Source: Maratus speciosus
Lineage: Eukaryota > Arthropoda > Arachnida > Araneae > Salticidae
DNA: 64,000 nucleotides
Direction: 5' to 3'
NCBI GenBank assembly: GCA_963932465.1
Contig: OZ010786.1
Span: 272,584,411 to 272,648,410, forward strand
The notes under the pieces were generated by a model. The model was not told where the DNA came from and made no database searches. It was given only the letters and a program-made list of their open reading frames with translations. This document shows positions 33,510 to 46,130 of this stretch, piece after piece. Numbering within the stretch: position 1 is the first letter of the stretch; the number at the start of each line of letters is the position of its first letter. Both the position numbers and the translations under genes were made by a program.

Positions 33510-35110
33510 TCATTGATTTTATACAAACACAATGACACCATAGATGACAGAAATAATCCTTTTTCTAAAATTGATAATTTAGGAAACTGAGAAGTTAGTT
33601 GAACGAATATGGATGTAAAATTAAAAGACCCTTTAAAATATCAATTTAATTATCAATAACCTAAATTCACGCATTAATAAATATAAGAGATTTAAACAGG
33701 GGAATGATAAAGAAATTTACATTTTTTTTTTTATTATAAAGGATTTATGTTAAATAATTACTTTCTTCGCCGAACTGTTTTGAAGGCATTTGAAGTTTAG
33801 ATGAAAATAAAATTTATCTGGTTTTGTTTCGAAGCAAAATCCATTTAGCTACATAGAAGTAAAGCAATATTGTAAAAAAATGAAACAGTTCAGTTTTTAT
33901 GAGGAAATTGATAGAGATCCTCATTTGTGTACATCAGGATTGGAGATATTAAATAATGATGTAAACCAATTTTGAATCTATTCACATACTTAATGTAACT
34001 CACGTAGTGAATGCAGAAGGACGACTTAAATTCAAGTATAATTTTTTCAAGAAATATACGGTTTTTTACATTATTATTTTTTTATTAGTAGATGCAATTT
34101 TAGATTACAGGGCTGCCACTGGTTACTTCGTATTGATTTTTCTATCACTATTCTGAAATAATTATCTTTGTGGTTGATTTCTGAAATTATTCAGGAAGAT
34201 TAATTTTTTAGAAATAGCTGCAGGGAAAATAATAAATAATTGCATGTGGGAGCACCGAAATTAAAGTTTCTCTAGTTGGCAAACTGGCAGCTTTTACATA
34301 CTTCGGAGAAGAGAAACCGTTAACTAAAATTTGAGAGTGATGTTGATTTTCTGATCCAATTATAGCTAATTTTTGCATGGTATTCCGTACCCTTTCTTAT
34401 ATTCTCGAATCGTACGCTAGCTTATCAGTTGTGTTTATGAGTAGTCATAGTTTTGAAGTCTGTATTACTACAAATTTTGAAGGAATTCCGGTTTTTCATG
34501 TGGAAGAGATACGATTGAGAATTTTTGTCATTATTGAAAGAGATTGGGGCACAACGTTCGCCTCTTACATGTTGGTGGGATGTTATAATACAATTCCAAA
34601 CTTTCAACATAACTGAAACTTATAAAAAATCAGACTACAAAATAATTAGAACATTGTAGTGACATTGTCATAAAAAAGAAGGATTTCGGGAATTAAAATT
34701 CAATTCTAAAGCCTTTCAAATTGCATTAATGTGACGAACAAAAATGCATCATATACGTTTAAAATGCTTCTGTCACCTAAACGGAAATCGGCTATTGAAC
34801 CCCCAGCAAGGAGATGACAAGAGGAAGTAAGAAATATTCGAGAAAGAAGACATAGAGGTCGCAGATCAACTGAAACATGTGGGCGGCGTAAATATGCAAA
34901 TTTTAAAGAATTATGCATGTATTTGTAATTCTATGGGTGGATACAAACACATATACTTATCACACTATCCAATGAAAAAAAGTGTATTTTACTGTTTGAT
35001 GAAGGGTGTAGAGTATACTTTACTCTTTCTCTTTCAGAGAAAATATTTTATTTTCGGTTCAGTCAAGAAAAGTTTTCGAGAGAAGAACATGCTTTTGATG
35101 ATACTCTGCT
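33510..35110. other. Unassigned sequence
   Basis: Overlapping open frames on both strands at 34377-34616 and 34706-35148 show no motif. They could include exon material but nothing decides it. Confidence 0.35.
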
Positions 35111-35371
35111 TTAATGATTACGTCGTTGTATTTTTGAAGGAAGTATAACTTCCGAGATTTTGACTCCTTCAATTTTTTTAGCCAGAATAACTGGCATATT
35201 ACCTATCAATGTACATTTTGGATCATGGGAATTTTGCTGTGATTTAATTATATTTACGACATAGACGGACCCTTCTTCATGGATTACTCGAGACATATCA
35301 AGGACAGGGCCTGGAAACGCAGCCAACATCAAGGCATAGAACATTATTTTTTTTACTGTTCTTTTGAGCAT
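35111..35371 (-). CDS. Possible secretory first exon, unidentified
   Basis: An 86-codon minus-strand frame starting MLKRTVKKIMFYALMLAAFP. A basic N-terminus followed by a hydrophobic stretch (about residues 9-20) and GP resembles a signal peptide. The following residues (VYVVNIIKSQQNSHDPKC, then GNMPVILAKKIEGVKISEV) are of balanced, non-repeat composition, unlike most frames in the window. It ends with basic residues that look like read-through past an exon end, but I cannot fix a donor site. No family is recognised, and no downstream exon was found on the minus strand below 35111. It may be a fragment of a host gene or chance. Confidence 0.25.
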   Translation of the reverse strand: MLKRTVKKIMFYALMLAAFPGPVLDMSRVIHEEGSVYVVNIIKSQQNSHDPKCTLIGNMPVILAKKIEGVKISEVILPSKIQRRNH

Positions 35372-35499
35372 TAATAAAATTGCAACATTTGCACAACATA
35401 ATTATGGAGTGAAAATAGCACCCTTCTTACTATCATTCATCTGTTTACCATGTAAGAATATAATTCTTCTTTTTTGTGTGTGTGTGTCTTAATTCTTTT

Positions 35500-35960
35500 T
35501 TGCCTAGCTCGGATCGGGTTTAGGGTAGACTGGAATTGGAATTTTCAGGTTCGGTGAGTGCGTGTAGAAAGAAATTATTTTGTCTTTATCGTATCGGGTA
35601 ACGATTCGATGAATTATTTTTTCGGGTTCATATCAGGTTTCAAGATAAATTCAGATGGAATTTTCAGGTTCTAGCCGGGTTGTGTTTCAACGAAATTATT
35701 TTGTCTTGCTCGGATCGGGTTATGGATCGATGAAATTGAAGCAAATGGTCGTTTTTCAATTAGCTTAACGCAATCTAGACTCTTTGCAATGAGCCTAAAA
35801 ATTTAAGGCTGTTTGAGAAATGATTGCTTTATTCCAATTCGATTAACTTTTTTAGGCTCTTTGCAATAAGCCTGAAAAATATCAGGCTGTTTGGGAAAAC
35901 GGAGATGATTTTCCAATTAGCCCGGCTCTATGCAAACAGCCAGATTTCTCAATTAACTTA
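35500..35960. repeat. Degenerate short-repeat region (TCGGATCGGGTT and AGGCTSTTTGC motifs)
   Basis: TCGGATCGGGTT-like motifs recur at 35508, 35586 and 35706, each accompanied by GGAATTTTCAGGTT or GAAATTATTTTGTCTT. From 35780, AAGCCTGAAAAATATCAGGC and GGCTCTTTGCAATRAGCCT recur about 100 bp apart. The family is unknown. Confidence 0.55.
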
Positions 35961-36993
35961 CGACATATATAACAAAAATGTTGTAATCGTATGATTTTGG
36001 AACAATACAAGTTTTTATATGAATTTAACATTAGCGTACGCATAACTTTGACCCATTCTAACTCTATGAATACTTAAGAAAAGAGAATAAAGTGCACGTT
36101 TATTTGTTTTTTACTATTGTGATACAACAAAAACAAATAAAATGTAAAAAGTGGATGTTGCCCTTTTTTAAATGAAATTTAGTGCAATTTTTAATATTTG
36201 GGCAATTCTTTGTGAATATATAAGCTAACTTTATATGAATAACAACTTTTTTTTTCATTACCTAGAACTGAAGTTATAGTAATTTTCTGCATTCTTATTT
36301 GTATATAGAGGTCGTTCATTTTATGTACATTTTAAAATTTCCAACGACACCAAGTGTTTGAATTTTTGATTTATGCTAAAGATAAAATAAACCTTTTCCT
36401 TAAAAAATGATTCAAATATTCATTATTATTAAAATAATTCAGTATTAATAATTTATGAATTATTAATGATTTCGTGCAAGTTTCGATTAGTTTATCGTAT
36501 CTATATCAATGAAGAGTTATTCTTGATGTTTGTGTAATAAATTTTATGTAAAACTATTATGTGTCTTAAAAAAATATGCTACATAATAAATATATTAAAA
36601 TTAGAAATTACAATATGGAACATTTGTGTTCTTCATCAGATGATCTGTTCTAATTAAGATATTGCTTTCTTCTTTAGAGCAAACTTTTGGTATTATCTCG
36701 TACAAAGTATCAAAAACAAATATTGTAATATTTCTTATGCCACAGTGTTTTATTTATTTATCTTTGCTTTTGTTTTTGTTTGTTGTTGCATATCTGAGTG
36801 TCTTCCGCTGTTAGATATTAAATCACGTCTGCAGTACATGATATGAAAATATTTTCTGGCTAATATCTCAACTATTAAAAGAATGGTTACAGCACTTATT
36901 CATATCTAAGAAAGAATTCGTTATGAATGTTTTAATAACAGTCCGCTATTTTAGTGTTAGGTATTTGGAATGTATTATACTAACACGTATATA
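35961..36993. other. AT-rich sequence without recognisable gene
   Basis: Nothing recognised up to the TA target of the next element. Confidence 0.4.
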
Positions 36994-38039
36994 CAGGGTG
37001 ATTCATAAAAGATGGGCAGAACTTTAAGGGGTTATAGTACACTTAAAGACAAATAATATTAAATAGGAGACTAAGGGTCCCAGACGTATTCCCAAGGAGA
37101 TAGGGGGCATTAAAGTTTAGGGTCCGAAATTTCAAATGATTATAAAACATGGAAAAATTGGTCGATTCGTTTGCGGTTTTTGCAAAAAAATTTCTTTATG
37201 CCAGTTTTTTCTTGAAATAAAATTTTAAAGTTCAATTTCAAAAAATGCCGATAGGGGGCGCTTTAGACTTTGGAGTAACAAACAACTATTTTTTAACGTT
37301 ATTTTTTGTATTTCTTTAAATGATTTCGAAAGCTTAGACTTAAACTTAAATTTTGATCTAAAAATCTGAGTCCTAACGAGTAGTTAAGTAGCATAAACTG
37401 AAATTTGAAATTTGAAACCCTTCTCCCCCCAGAACAAAAATCAGTTATTCCCGATCTTTGTGTCGTAGATTAGGCTCTAACTACTGCCGCGTTTTGCTAA
37501 AATTATTCTTTATGTCAGTATTTTCTTGAAAATAAATTTTAAAGAAAATTTTCAAAAAATTCCGATAGAGGGCGCTTTAGACTTTGGAGTAACGAACAAC
37601 TATTTTATACCGTTATTTTTTGTGTCTCATTAAATGCTTTCTAAAGCTTAGACTTAAACTTAAATTTTCAGCTCAAAATCTGAATCGCTGAGCGTGGTTC
37701 AGTAGCGAGGGGAGGGGGTTCAAATTTCAACTTCTGAACATAGTTCAGTTTGCACTACTTAACCATGCCCAACGATTCTGTGCTGTGATACGATGCAAAA
37801 ATACAACTTTCGTCAAGGACTGCATAGTCGGAATTCACTCATAAAGGCACTGGCAAAGTTGGAAACGTCGCTCATGCAAACGTTAAAGCTCCATTCCTGA
37901 CGCTAGTCACCGGGTGAAGAAGGAAACAGAAAGTATGCAAATGTCAAATGGGGAAGAAAAAGAACACGTATGCAAAATTTCGACACGATTCAGGCATAAA
38001 AACCACTGAACGGTGAGTCAAGTGTAAGTAGCTGTAGTA

Positions 38040-39128
38040 ATGAATCGGAAGATGGTGCCCTTCACGAATAAGGAAAAGGCTGAGATGCATTTAATTTACG
38101 GAGCGGCAGATGGAAATGGTGCAGAGGCACAACGAATGTACGGAGAGCGATTTCCCAACAGGCGGTTGCCTAACCGCAAAACTTTCGAGCGCTTGCACAG
38201 ACAGTTGTGTGAGACGGGATCATTTCTCGCTTCCCGGTCGAATGCAGGTCGTGCAAAAAAGGACGAATCAGTAGTTGTTGCAGAAGCCATTCTGGATGTA
38301 GTAGCGGCGCAGCCAAGTACAAGTACACGAACAGTGGCTAGGCAGGTGGATACCTCACAGTCCATGACTTGGAGGGTACTGAAGGATGAACATTTGCTCC
38401 CGTTTCATGTGCAACGAGTCCAGAAACTGTCTCCAGGGGATTATCCAAATCGTATTGAATTCGCCCGCTGGTTTCTGCAGCAGAACGCGCTAAATCCACA
38501 TTTTGGACGAACTGTGCTTTTCACCGATGAATGTACCTTCACACGTGAAGGTACATTTAACACACACAATGCACATGTATGGGCGGATGTCAATCCACAT
38601 GCTACGTATCCACATGCTCATCAGAGACGCTTTTCCATCAATGTTTGGGCAGGAATCCTCGGAGACCACCTAATCGGACCGTAGCTTCTTCCTGAACGCC
38701 TCAACGGTAAAACATACCTCACATTTCTGCAACATGTGCTGCCAGACCTGTTAAACGTTGTTCCTCCACGCATCCGGCGGGTCATGTGGTTCCAGCACGA
38801 AGGAGCGCCAGCTTTATACGTACGAGACGTCCGCAACTATCTGGATATCACATTTCCGAACAGATGGATTGGTCGAGGTGGTCCTGTTGCTTGGCCTGCT
38901 CGCTCGCCAGATCTTTCACCCCTCGATTTCTTTTTTTGGGGACGATTGAAGGCTCTTATGTATGAGACACCCATCGAATCCCCCGAGGAACTGGTCGCCA
39001 GACTTTCCGCCGCTGTAGGGGAAGTGCTCGAAAAGCCTGATGTTTTCGCGAATGTTCGCCGTTCCATTCTTCGCCGTTGTTCTGCGTGCATAACCTCTGG
39101 TGGTCACAATTTTGAACATTTATTGTAA
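38040..39128 (+). pseudogene. DUF4817-type DD41D transposase with one stop codon
   Basis: A single 362-codon frame with one in-frame TAG at 38682-38684 (codon 215), where the other copy has Tyr in GPYLLPER. Domains in order: DUF4817-type N-terminal HTH (about residues 8-60, including MHLIYGAADGNG), second HTH (about 95-118, STRTVARQVDTSQSMTWRVL), then a DDE domain with FTDECTF (D163). The second catalytic block reads HEGAPALY instead of HDGAPAH, so the Asp is Glu (residue 254), and the third is SPDLSPLDFFFWG (D296), 41 residues later. The C-terminus NFEHLL is intact. The stop and the Asp-to-Glu change both argue that the copy is inactive, although a nonsense change alone leaves the frame readable. 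It would act in the nucleus to cut and join its own inverted repeats at TA. The rosa-type DD41D spacing is a known mariner-like variant. Confidence 0.9.
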
Positions 39129-39137
39129 TTACATGTT

Positions 39138-39143
39138 AATAAA
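39138..39143 (+). terminator. Poly(A) signal AATAAA of the transposase
   Basis: AATAAA ten bases after the TAA stop at 39126-39128, before the right inverted repeat begins. Confidence 0.6.
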
Positions 39144-39969
39144 TATGCTTTGGTAACATAATCCTAATTTGTGTCTTTTTACCTCGTATCACAGCACACA
39201 ATGTGTGGACATGGTAAACTGAACTGTGCTCAGGAGTAGAAATTTCAAACCCCTCTCCCCAGAAACTTAACCACGTCTAACGATTCAGATTTTGGGCTGA
39301 AAATTTAAGTCTAAGCTTTAGAAAGCATTTAATGAGACACAAAAAATAACGGTATAAAATAGTTGTTCGTTACTCCAAAGTCTAAAGCGCCCTCTATCGG
39401 AATTTTTTGAAAATTTTCTTTAAAATTTATTTTCAAGAAAATACTGACATAAAGAATAATTTTAGCAAAACGCGGCAGTAGTTAGAGCCTAATCTACGAC
39501 ACAAAGATCGGGAATAACTGATTTTTGTTCTGGGGGGAGAAGGGTTTCAAATTTCAAATTTCAGTTTACGCTACTTAACTACTCGTTAGGACTCAGATTT
39601 TTAGATCAAAATTTAAGTTTAAGTCTAAGCTTTCGAAATCATTTAAAGAAATACAAAAAATAACGTTAAAAAATAGTTGTTTGTTACTCCAAAGTCTAAA
39701 GCGCCCCCTATCGGCATTTTTTGAAATTGAACTTTAAAATTTTATTTCAAGAAAATACTGGCATAAAGAAAATTTTTTTGCAAAAACCGCAAACGAATCG
39801 ACCAATTTTTCCATGTTTTATAATCATTTGAAATTTCGGACCCTAAACTTTAATGCCCCCTATCTCCTTGGGAATACGTCTGGGACCCTTAGTCTCCTAT
39901 TTAATATTATTTGTCTTTAAGTGTACTATAACCCCTTAAAGTTCTGCCCATCTTATGAATCACCCTGTA

Positions 39970-42064
39970 TATATGCACATATATTAATGAATATAAATTT
40001 TACCATTGCTTTTTCAGCATATATTTCATGCTGTGGAAATAAACCAAAATTTGAATTTTCAAAAATAGAAGACACTTACTATATCAGTTCAGTGTGGTTT
40101 AAATGCCCATTTGGATGCATCAAAAACTATTTATCGTACAGTGAAAAAAAAATAAAAATTGTACATTGATTAAGAAGACAAATTTTCATTTTTTTTTTGT
40201 TGTTGTTGTTGTAGGTAAATATGTATTGACTTTAATTATTAACTCTTTTATTTTGTATTTCAGGCTACAACTAAAGGGTAACAAGAACAAGTGGTATTCG
40301 GGCATTAGCGTAACACTGATTATTTTTTTTATTATAACAAATAAAGATTTTCCATCAAATAAAAAGTAGAGAAAATATCTCAACAATTTACAAAATTTAG
40401 AAAATGCATATGAACTCGCAGGAGTAACTAAACACAAGATCATGTCACGGCCTAAAAAAATTAGGTTGATGATTACCATATCAATAAAATTACAGTTTCG
40501 AAATTTCAACTATTTTTTAGTTCGTCGAAAAATAAAAACTTATTCATAAATCAGTTCGAAAGTATCAAATTCTTAATGACTTGAATAATACACATAACTT
40601 CAACAGCTTAAATTAATAAACTTTCTTTTTAAATGCATTTACACTTTATTTACATTATATATATAGTTATCAATATTTTATTACTTCATTTGAGAGTTCA
40701 TTTTACCGACAGTCTCGGTTCAATTCAATTTTACATCTACTTTAAAAAGTAAATCAGAGAAACAAATTAAAAGTTTTGCCCCAGCAACTGACTGACAGAT
40801 TGAGCTCGTATCGCCAAGGAGGCATTCTTAACATAGGTATGCATCTAAAATGCTGAACACACTTTGAAAACTATTTAAGAATAATCAACTGCATGAGTGC
40901 GCACTGCATTTAAGTTATTGAAGATACCAGCTTCAATTCTTACATGCAAAAAAACGGACCATAGGTATCAAAAGCCTTACTACATTGTAAAAAAAGACAA
41001 ATTTTCCAATCTATGAAATTATAATATAACCACGTGCAAAAATATACAATAATCTCTTCCGAGTTACGCACGATTCAGAAAGGCGTTCTTTATCTTTTAA
41101 AACCTCAGCAGCAATATATCTTATTAAAGAAGCATATATAAAAAGAAACTTCCACAATGTGCCACAAATTTTCGGGAACGTTTCTGAATAGTTTTTTTTT
41201 ATAATTTATTAATCAGTTTCTTCTAGCTGTAGTATAGATTTTTAATTCCGAAGTAAATATTTTCATGTTCATCACACATGTTTCACAAACAAACATTGTA
41301 CATTATCAGCATTAACGTGAAATTTGACATAGAATTTTTCTACTCTTGCAATTATAAATTCAGTTACGCAGTTAAAAATGTTTATTTGTGAATTTTATTG
41401 CACCCTAAAAATTGATATTCCGGTTTGAGAAAACTGATTAATGCAGCATAAAAAAAAAACACTCGGAAATGCTTCGAAAAGTCACTGGCAGCAAAAGAAA
41501 CTTTATTTTTATAAATGTTTCTTTTTAAATCTCAAAAACATGTTGCTTTCCGAGTTTTCTCAAGATCGGAATCGTCGGTAATTCGAAGAGGTTATTATAT
41601 ATTTTGGTACGTGGTTTTATTATATTTACATAGACTAAGAAACATTTGTCTTTTTTTCTGCAAGCTTACATAAAGGACAATAAAAATAGTGGTTCGAGAC
41701 TACTCTAAGAAAATTTTACAAAACTGCTTCATGTAAATGCCTTATCATTGATATTGAAATATACGTATATATTGTTCCCTCAAACGTTCCAAGAAGGAAA
41801 ACCTAATGAACTATAGCAAAAGGTAAAAGCCATTCCGAATTCCAAGTTTCCGAAAAAGAATTCTAACTTGCTAAGTAATGGCTCAAAATGGTGAAGTTTC
41901 GGATCATTACATTTTTGACCAGAACTTCACTGCAAAAGTATATCTGAAATAAAGCATCTAGGAAAAATTTAGTTCACTGAAACCCTGAAAAAAATTGATT
42001 TTTTGCTCTGTACATAAATGGCAACAGCTTATTATTCTGCGAATTTTACTCATTACTGAAAATA
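39970..42064. other. AT-rich sequence without recognisable gene
   Basis: A short TTG repeat at 40196-40212. Open frames of 67-107 codons at 39921-40509 overlap on both strands and have no motif. No terminal repeat pairs were seen. Confidence 0.4.
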
Positions 42065-42716
42065 CAATAAACATCCTCTAATCCGGCATACTATGGTCCG
42101 GGATGGTGGTTAATCCGGCATGACTTTGGGAAACACAACCGAATCAATAAGAAAGAAAGGAGTGGGTTGAAGCAGATTTTGATGAGCCGACAGAGGAAAT
42201 TTTGACTGATGAGGGCCTTATTCAGAGTGTTATAAACCTAACGGCCCCCAAAGACGTCGGCTCTGATGACGAGGATGTGAACCAGACAAACAATATCAGT
42301 TGGAATCGAGCAGCTGATGCATTGAATACATTTATCAAGTTCTATGAGCGCAGCAATTCGTTCAACTGTGCGAAAATTTTCAAACTTCTCATCATAAGAA
42401 ATAACTTCGTAAAAAAAGAAGAGAAAAAACTACTAGAAAGCAAACTAATATTCAAGATTTGTTTAAGACGGCTTCCACGAGTAGGCCTATAGTGCACGTC
42501 TTTTTTCATTATCATCTACAAATGTTGTATTGTACATTATTGAGTATTTTTTTAAATTCTAATCGAGCTATTTAAAGAATAAAAATGCTTTACTGTCATT
42601 TTTTGTTTAATTCTAACTTCTACACTTTTTTCTCCGACATTCATCATGTAATCCGGAAAATTTCGTAATCCGCATGTTTCAAGTCCCAAATGTGCCGGAT
42701 TAAGTGATGTTTACTG
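42065..42716 (+). mobile_element. pogo/Tigger-like element, internally deleted
   Basis: CAATAAACATCCTCTAATCC then GGCAT at the left. The right end inverts to CAGTAAACATCACTTAATCC then GGCAC. TA at 42063-42064 and 42717-42718. The 652-bp element keeps only the transposase 3' end. Confidence 0.85.
42202..42492 (+). pseudogene. Tigger-type transposase C-terminal fragment
   Basis: A 96-residue frame reading LTDEGLIQSVIN-like sequence at its start, an acidic GSDDEDVNQ stretch, then WNRAADALNTFIKFYE and a basic KKEEKKLLESKL tail. This order (DEEI-like helix, acidic linker, ALNTF/ALKTF helix, basic end) is that of the C-terminus of jerky/Tigger transposases, which follows the DDE domain. The DNA-binding CENP-B-type domain and the catalytic core are deleted. 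It lies within terminal repeats of the matching type, which supports the call. Confidence 0.7.
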
Positions 42717-42872
42717 TACGAAAAATAAAGCAGCTCTAATATATCACAAGCTCGTAGCATTGAAAATTTTAGTCTGTATGTAAGAAAAAACATTCTCTGC
42801 AATCAAATACAGATAAGAATCTCGATTGGTTTTGAAAATTTTGGAGAATAATTGCACAAAGATTATGTACAC

Positions 42873-42876
<4 letters not shown>

Positions 42877-42930
<54 letters not shown>
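42877..42930. repeat. Poly(A) tract (~53 A)
   Basis: Uninterrupted A run preceded by GTACACTGT. Confidence 0.9.
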
Positions 42931-42933
<3 letters not shown>

Positions 42934-43250
42934 GTAAAGTTATTAAAGTTTTTCTAGGAAACTGGGATTCCTAGAACATTTTATGTAACGGCAACAACAA
43001 AAATTTATGTAACAGACACACTTTTGCGCCGAAAATCAAAAAATCTGTAAGGTTACTAAGAATTTTTTAGGAAACTGGGATACCTAGAACTTTTCATGTA
43101 ACTGCAACCCGGGTAGCAGATTCATTTATAAACTTACAGATTTCTGTAGCGCTACAAAAACTAGTTTTGTCGATTTGCAGCTTTTTTTGTACAGTTACAG
43201 ATGAAACTTTAGTAAGCATGCAACTTTACATCTGTAGAAGTACAGAATTT
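42931..43250 (+). repeat. Tandem pair of TTTTCTAGGAAACTGGG units
   Basis: CTGTAARGTTA...AGGAAACTGGGATWCCTAGA and ATGTAAC occur twice (from about 42932 and 43047), followed by ACCCGGGTAGCAG. Related to 21271-21400. Confidence 0.6.
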
Positions 43251-43588
43251 TTTTTTTTTTATTATTTATATAGTGTAGAGGAAATCCGTAATAAATCGGA
43301 CCCGGTGAGCTTTACGAATAATGGTACATAAAGTTGTTGAATACTTTTTTATTGATTAGAAAATACTAAAGTGTTTGAATATGTTTTGCTAAGGTGAAGG
43401 TTAATATTATCATAATTCCTTTATTTCAAATAGATTAAAATTTGTCTCTTTAATCGATATTTCATATCACTTGTAAGAAAAAAAAACCTTTGACATTGCG
43501 GAGGCTCTTGTTAAAAAAGGTATCTTTCCTATGATGCTTCACCATAAAACTTCTTTTTATCAATTGTTCCTCTCTTTCTCATAATTCA
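43251..43588. other. AT-rich spacer
   Basis: Nothing recognised. Confidence 0.4.
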
Positions 43589-43878
43589 GGGGACGAGGGA
43601 CCTTAAAAATAATTTTTTTATTTTTTGTAAATTTTACTTTAAATATTACTCAAAGGTACCTTATAAGCATTATGGCATGCGCTTATTACAAAAAAAAAAA
43701 AAAAAAAATTAATGTTATTTTGGTCAAAAACAGGAATTTTACGCGTCGTTTTAGAAATCTCCGAAATGCCCCATGCGCGTTCCATATCAATGAAAATCCC
43801 CAATACATTTTATAAAAGTTTGGTTAATATATATAAATAAAACTGTGCATCGAATCTTATATATTTGAATATAAAAGG

Positions 43879-43925
<47 letters not shown>

Positions 43926-44935
43926 AAAAATTTTGAAATTTTTTGAAAAAAATTTCAAAATTTCAAACTTTTTCAATTATTTTCTTTTTTTTTGTAAATT
44001 TCACGTTAAATATTACTCAAGGGTACATTATATGCATTATAGCATGCATTTAGCACAAAAAAATTTTAAAAAAATTATTTTTGAGAAAAAAATGTCATTT
44101 TATGCGTCGTCGTAGAAATCTTCGAAATGCTCCCTGCGCATTCCATATCAATGAAAATCTCCAATATTTTTTATAAAAGTTTGGATTATATATACAAATA
44201 AAACTGCGCATTGAATTTTATATATTTGAATATAAAGGTTAAAAAAATTGAATTTTTTCGAAAAAATTTCAAAATTTTTCAATTTTTTTCCCTTTTTTTT
44301 TTTTTGTAAATTTCACTTTAAATATTACTCAAGGGTACATTATATACATTATGGCATGCATTTATCACGATTTTTTTTTTTTTTAATTTACTTTTGAGGA
44401 AAAAATGGCATTTTACGTGTCATCGTAGAAGTCGTCGAAATGCCCCCTGCGCATTCCATATCAATGAAAATCACCAATATTTTTTATAAAAGTTTTGTTT
44501 ATATATATAAATAAAACTGTGCATCGAATTTTATATATTTGAATATAAAGGTATGAAAAAAAATCAAAATTTTTTGAAATTTTTTCTTAAAAATTTAAAA
44601 ATTTAATTATTATTATTATTTTATCTTTATATTCAAATATATAAAATTCGATGCACAGTTTTATTAATATATATAAACCAAACTTTTATAAAAATTATTG
44701 GGAATTTTCATTGATATGGAACGCGCATGGGGCATTTCGAAGATTTCTAAGCTCCAAAACTCTTGTTACCAACTTAGTTACCAAAACTAACTTCTAAAAC
44801 TCCATTTTTTTCTCAAATTTTTTTGTGATAAATGCATGCCATAATGCATATAATGTGCCCTTGAATAATATTTAAAGTGAAATTTACAAAAAATAAAGAA
44901 TTGATTTTTAAGGTTTTTTATGGTCCCTCGTCCCC
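43589..44935. mobile_element. Hairpin element with three direct units and one inverted unit
   Basis: GGGGACGAGGGACC at the left and the inverse GGTCCCTCGTCCCC at the right. Inside, a unit containing TAAATATTACTCAAGGGTAC, ATGGCATGCATTTATCAC, TCCATATCAATGAAAAT and ACTGTGCATCGAATTTTATA is repeated in direct orientation three times (from 43626, 43995 and 44307) and once inverted (44600-44890). A poly(A) run of over 40 bases interrupts the first unit boundary (43879-43923). The short frames here are repeat artefacts. A simpler palindromic relative is at 58398-58965. Confidence 0.85.
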
Positions 44936-45181
44936 TTGAAACATCTTCAAGATCTTTCGAAATCAGAATGCTATCATGGTTTAAAAAAAACAAGGGTTTA
45001 TTTTAAAGAATTTTTCAAGATTACATTTATTTTTTATATGAGCTGTGATATCTGGAAAAACTGAAGTTTGAAATTCAAATTACATCTTCTAGATCTAGAT
45101 CGTAAAAAGTGTTATAAATGATTAGATATGCATATAAAATATAAATATCTCACAATGTACTTTATAGTTGAAAATACTTAA
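44936..45181. other. AT-rich spacer
   Basis: Nothing recognised. Confidence 0.4.
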
Positions 45182-45696
45182 CCCTTTAGTGCGCAGCTTT
45201 GCATATATGCAAACAATAGTGTTTTGAATTTAATAGATTTTTTTTTTATTCGTATATACTTAATTCACACCAGAAAGTTAAAACAGCAATATCTGCTTTA
45301 ATCAATAACCGAATTCCGTACTTAAATAAAGCGATATTAACCATTGAAACTTTCTTGTGTAAAGTCAGAATCTCTGAAATACGTAATTTCTAGAACGTAT
45401 TATGTCATGGGAATTAAAGAGTTAAAAGTTAAGTTTTATAAAATAAATAATTATGTAAAATAAGGTATTTGGAGACATACTTACTAAAATATTTACTAAT
45501 TTGCAATATTTTTGCGTCAAACATACACACAACAGTAGTTTTTACTTATATTGCAGATGTGCACCAGAAGAAAAGATTGACGTATTATATGAAAAATATA
45601 TCTCTGCTTTTTTTATTAATTTTCTTGTGTAATAAACATTTCAGAGAATCATATATAATTTTTTCGAAACAAAATAAAAAATTGCGCATTTAAGGG
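45182..45696. mobile_element. TTAA-type MITE (piggyBac-like ends)
   Basis: TTAA (45178-45181) then CCCTTTAGTGCGCA at the left. The right end reads TTGCGCATTTAAGGG then TTAC, a one-base decay of TTAA. Subterminal TGCATATATGCA palindrome at 45203. No gene. Confidence 0.7.
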
Positions 45697-46130
45697 TTAC
45701 GTTCCTTACACATAATTTCCAACTTTTCGGTTTTTTTATTACCAGTAAAATTTAATAATAAATTTCGTCTTATTTAATCTCCAAAATTTGCGATAAAACA
45801 AAAGGAGAATTTCTGTTAAATTATAGTGGTTACAAAAAGGCTAAAAATTTGGCAACTGTGCTTGCATGCATTACTTTCATCGCTAAATATTACAAACCTA
45901 CAATTTTTTTGCATAATGCCAGTATATATTACTTAGCAGTTTAAAGAAATTTTTTTCAATTTATTTCAAAGAAATTCCAAATACATAAAGTTTACCAGGT
46001 AATACTGTCCATAGTATTAATTTTTTTAATTATTCATTCATTTTAATTTAATTCATTTATTTTAAATTTTTCATATTCCGTTTTACGCCAGTATAGTTTT
46101 CTGTAAATTATCAGCCATATAATTTGAATA
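45697..46130. other. AT-rich spacer
   Basis: Nothing recognised. Confidence 0.4.

Larger units (their letters stand above)
36994..39967 (+). mobile_element. DD41D mariner-like element with ~790-bp inverted repeats
   Basis: CAGGGTGATTCATAAAAGAT at the left and the inverse ATGAATCACCCTG at the right, flanked by TA (36992-36993, 39968-39969). The inverted repeats are about 36994-37792 and 39184-39967 and run almost up to the transposase. Each arm contains an internal tandem duplication of about 310 bp, with the block GATAGRGGGCGCTTTAGACT present twice. The single gene lies between the arms on the plus strand. The other element of this type is at 52253-54978. Confidence 0.92.

Noticed and set aside
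35462..35482. GT-rich tract as a splice or Z-DNA signal
   Set aside because: Only a short (GT)n microsatellite with no gene context.
38096..38365. Antisense and alternative frames over the transposase (also 38621-39119, 53123-54259)
   Set aside because: Shadows of the two transposase genes, which have the right motifs, catalytic residues and flanking inverted repeats.
38532..38553. Near-palindrome around ACACGTGAAGGTAC
   Set aside because: It falls in the coding sequence for CTFTREGTF, so the repeat is explained by codons rather than structure.
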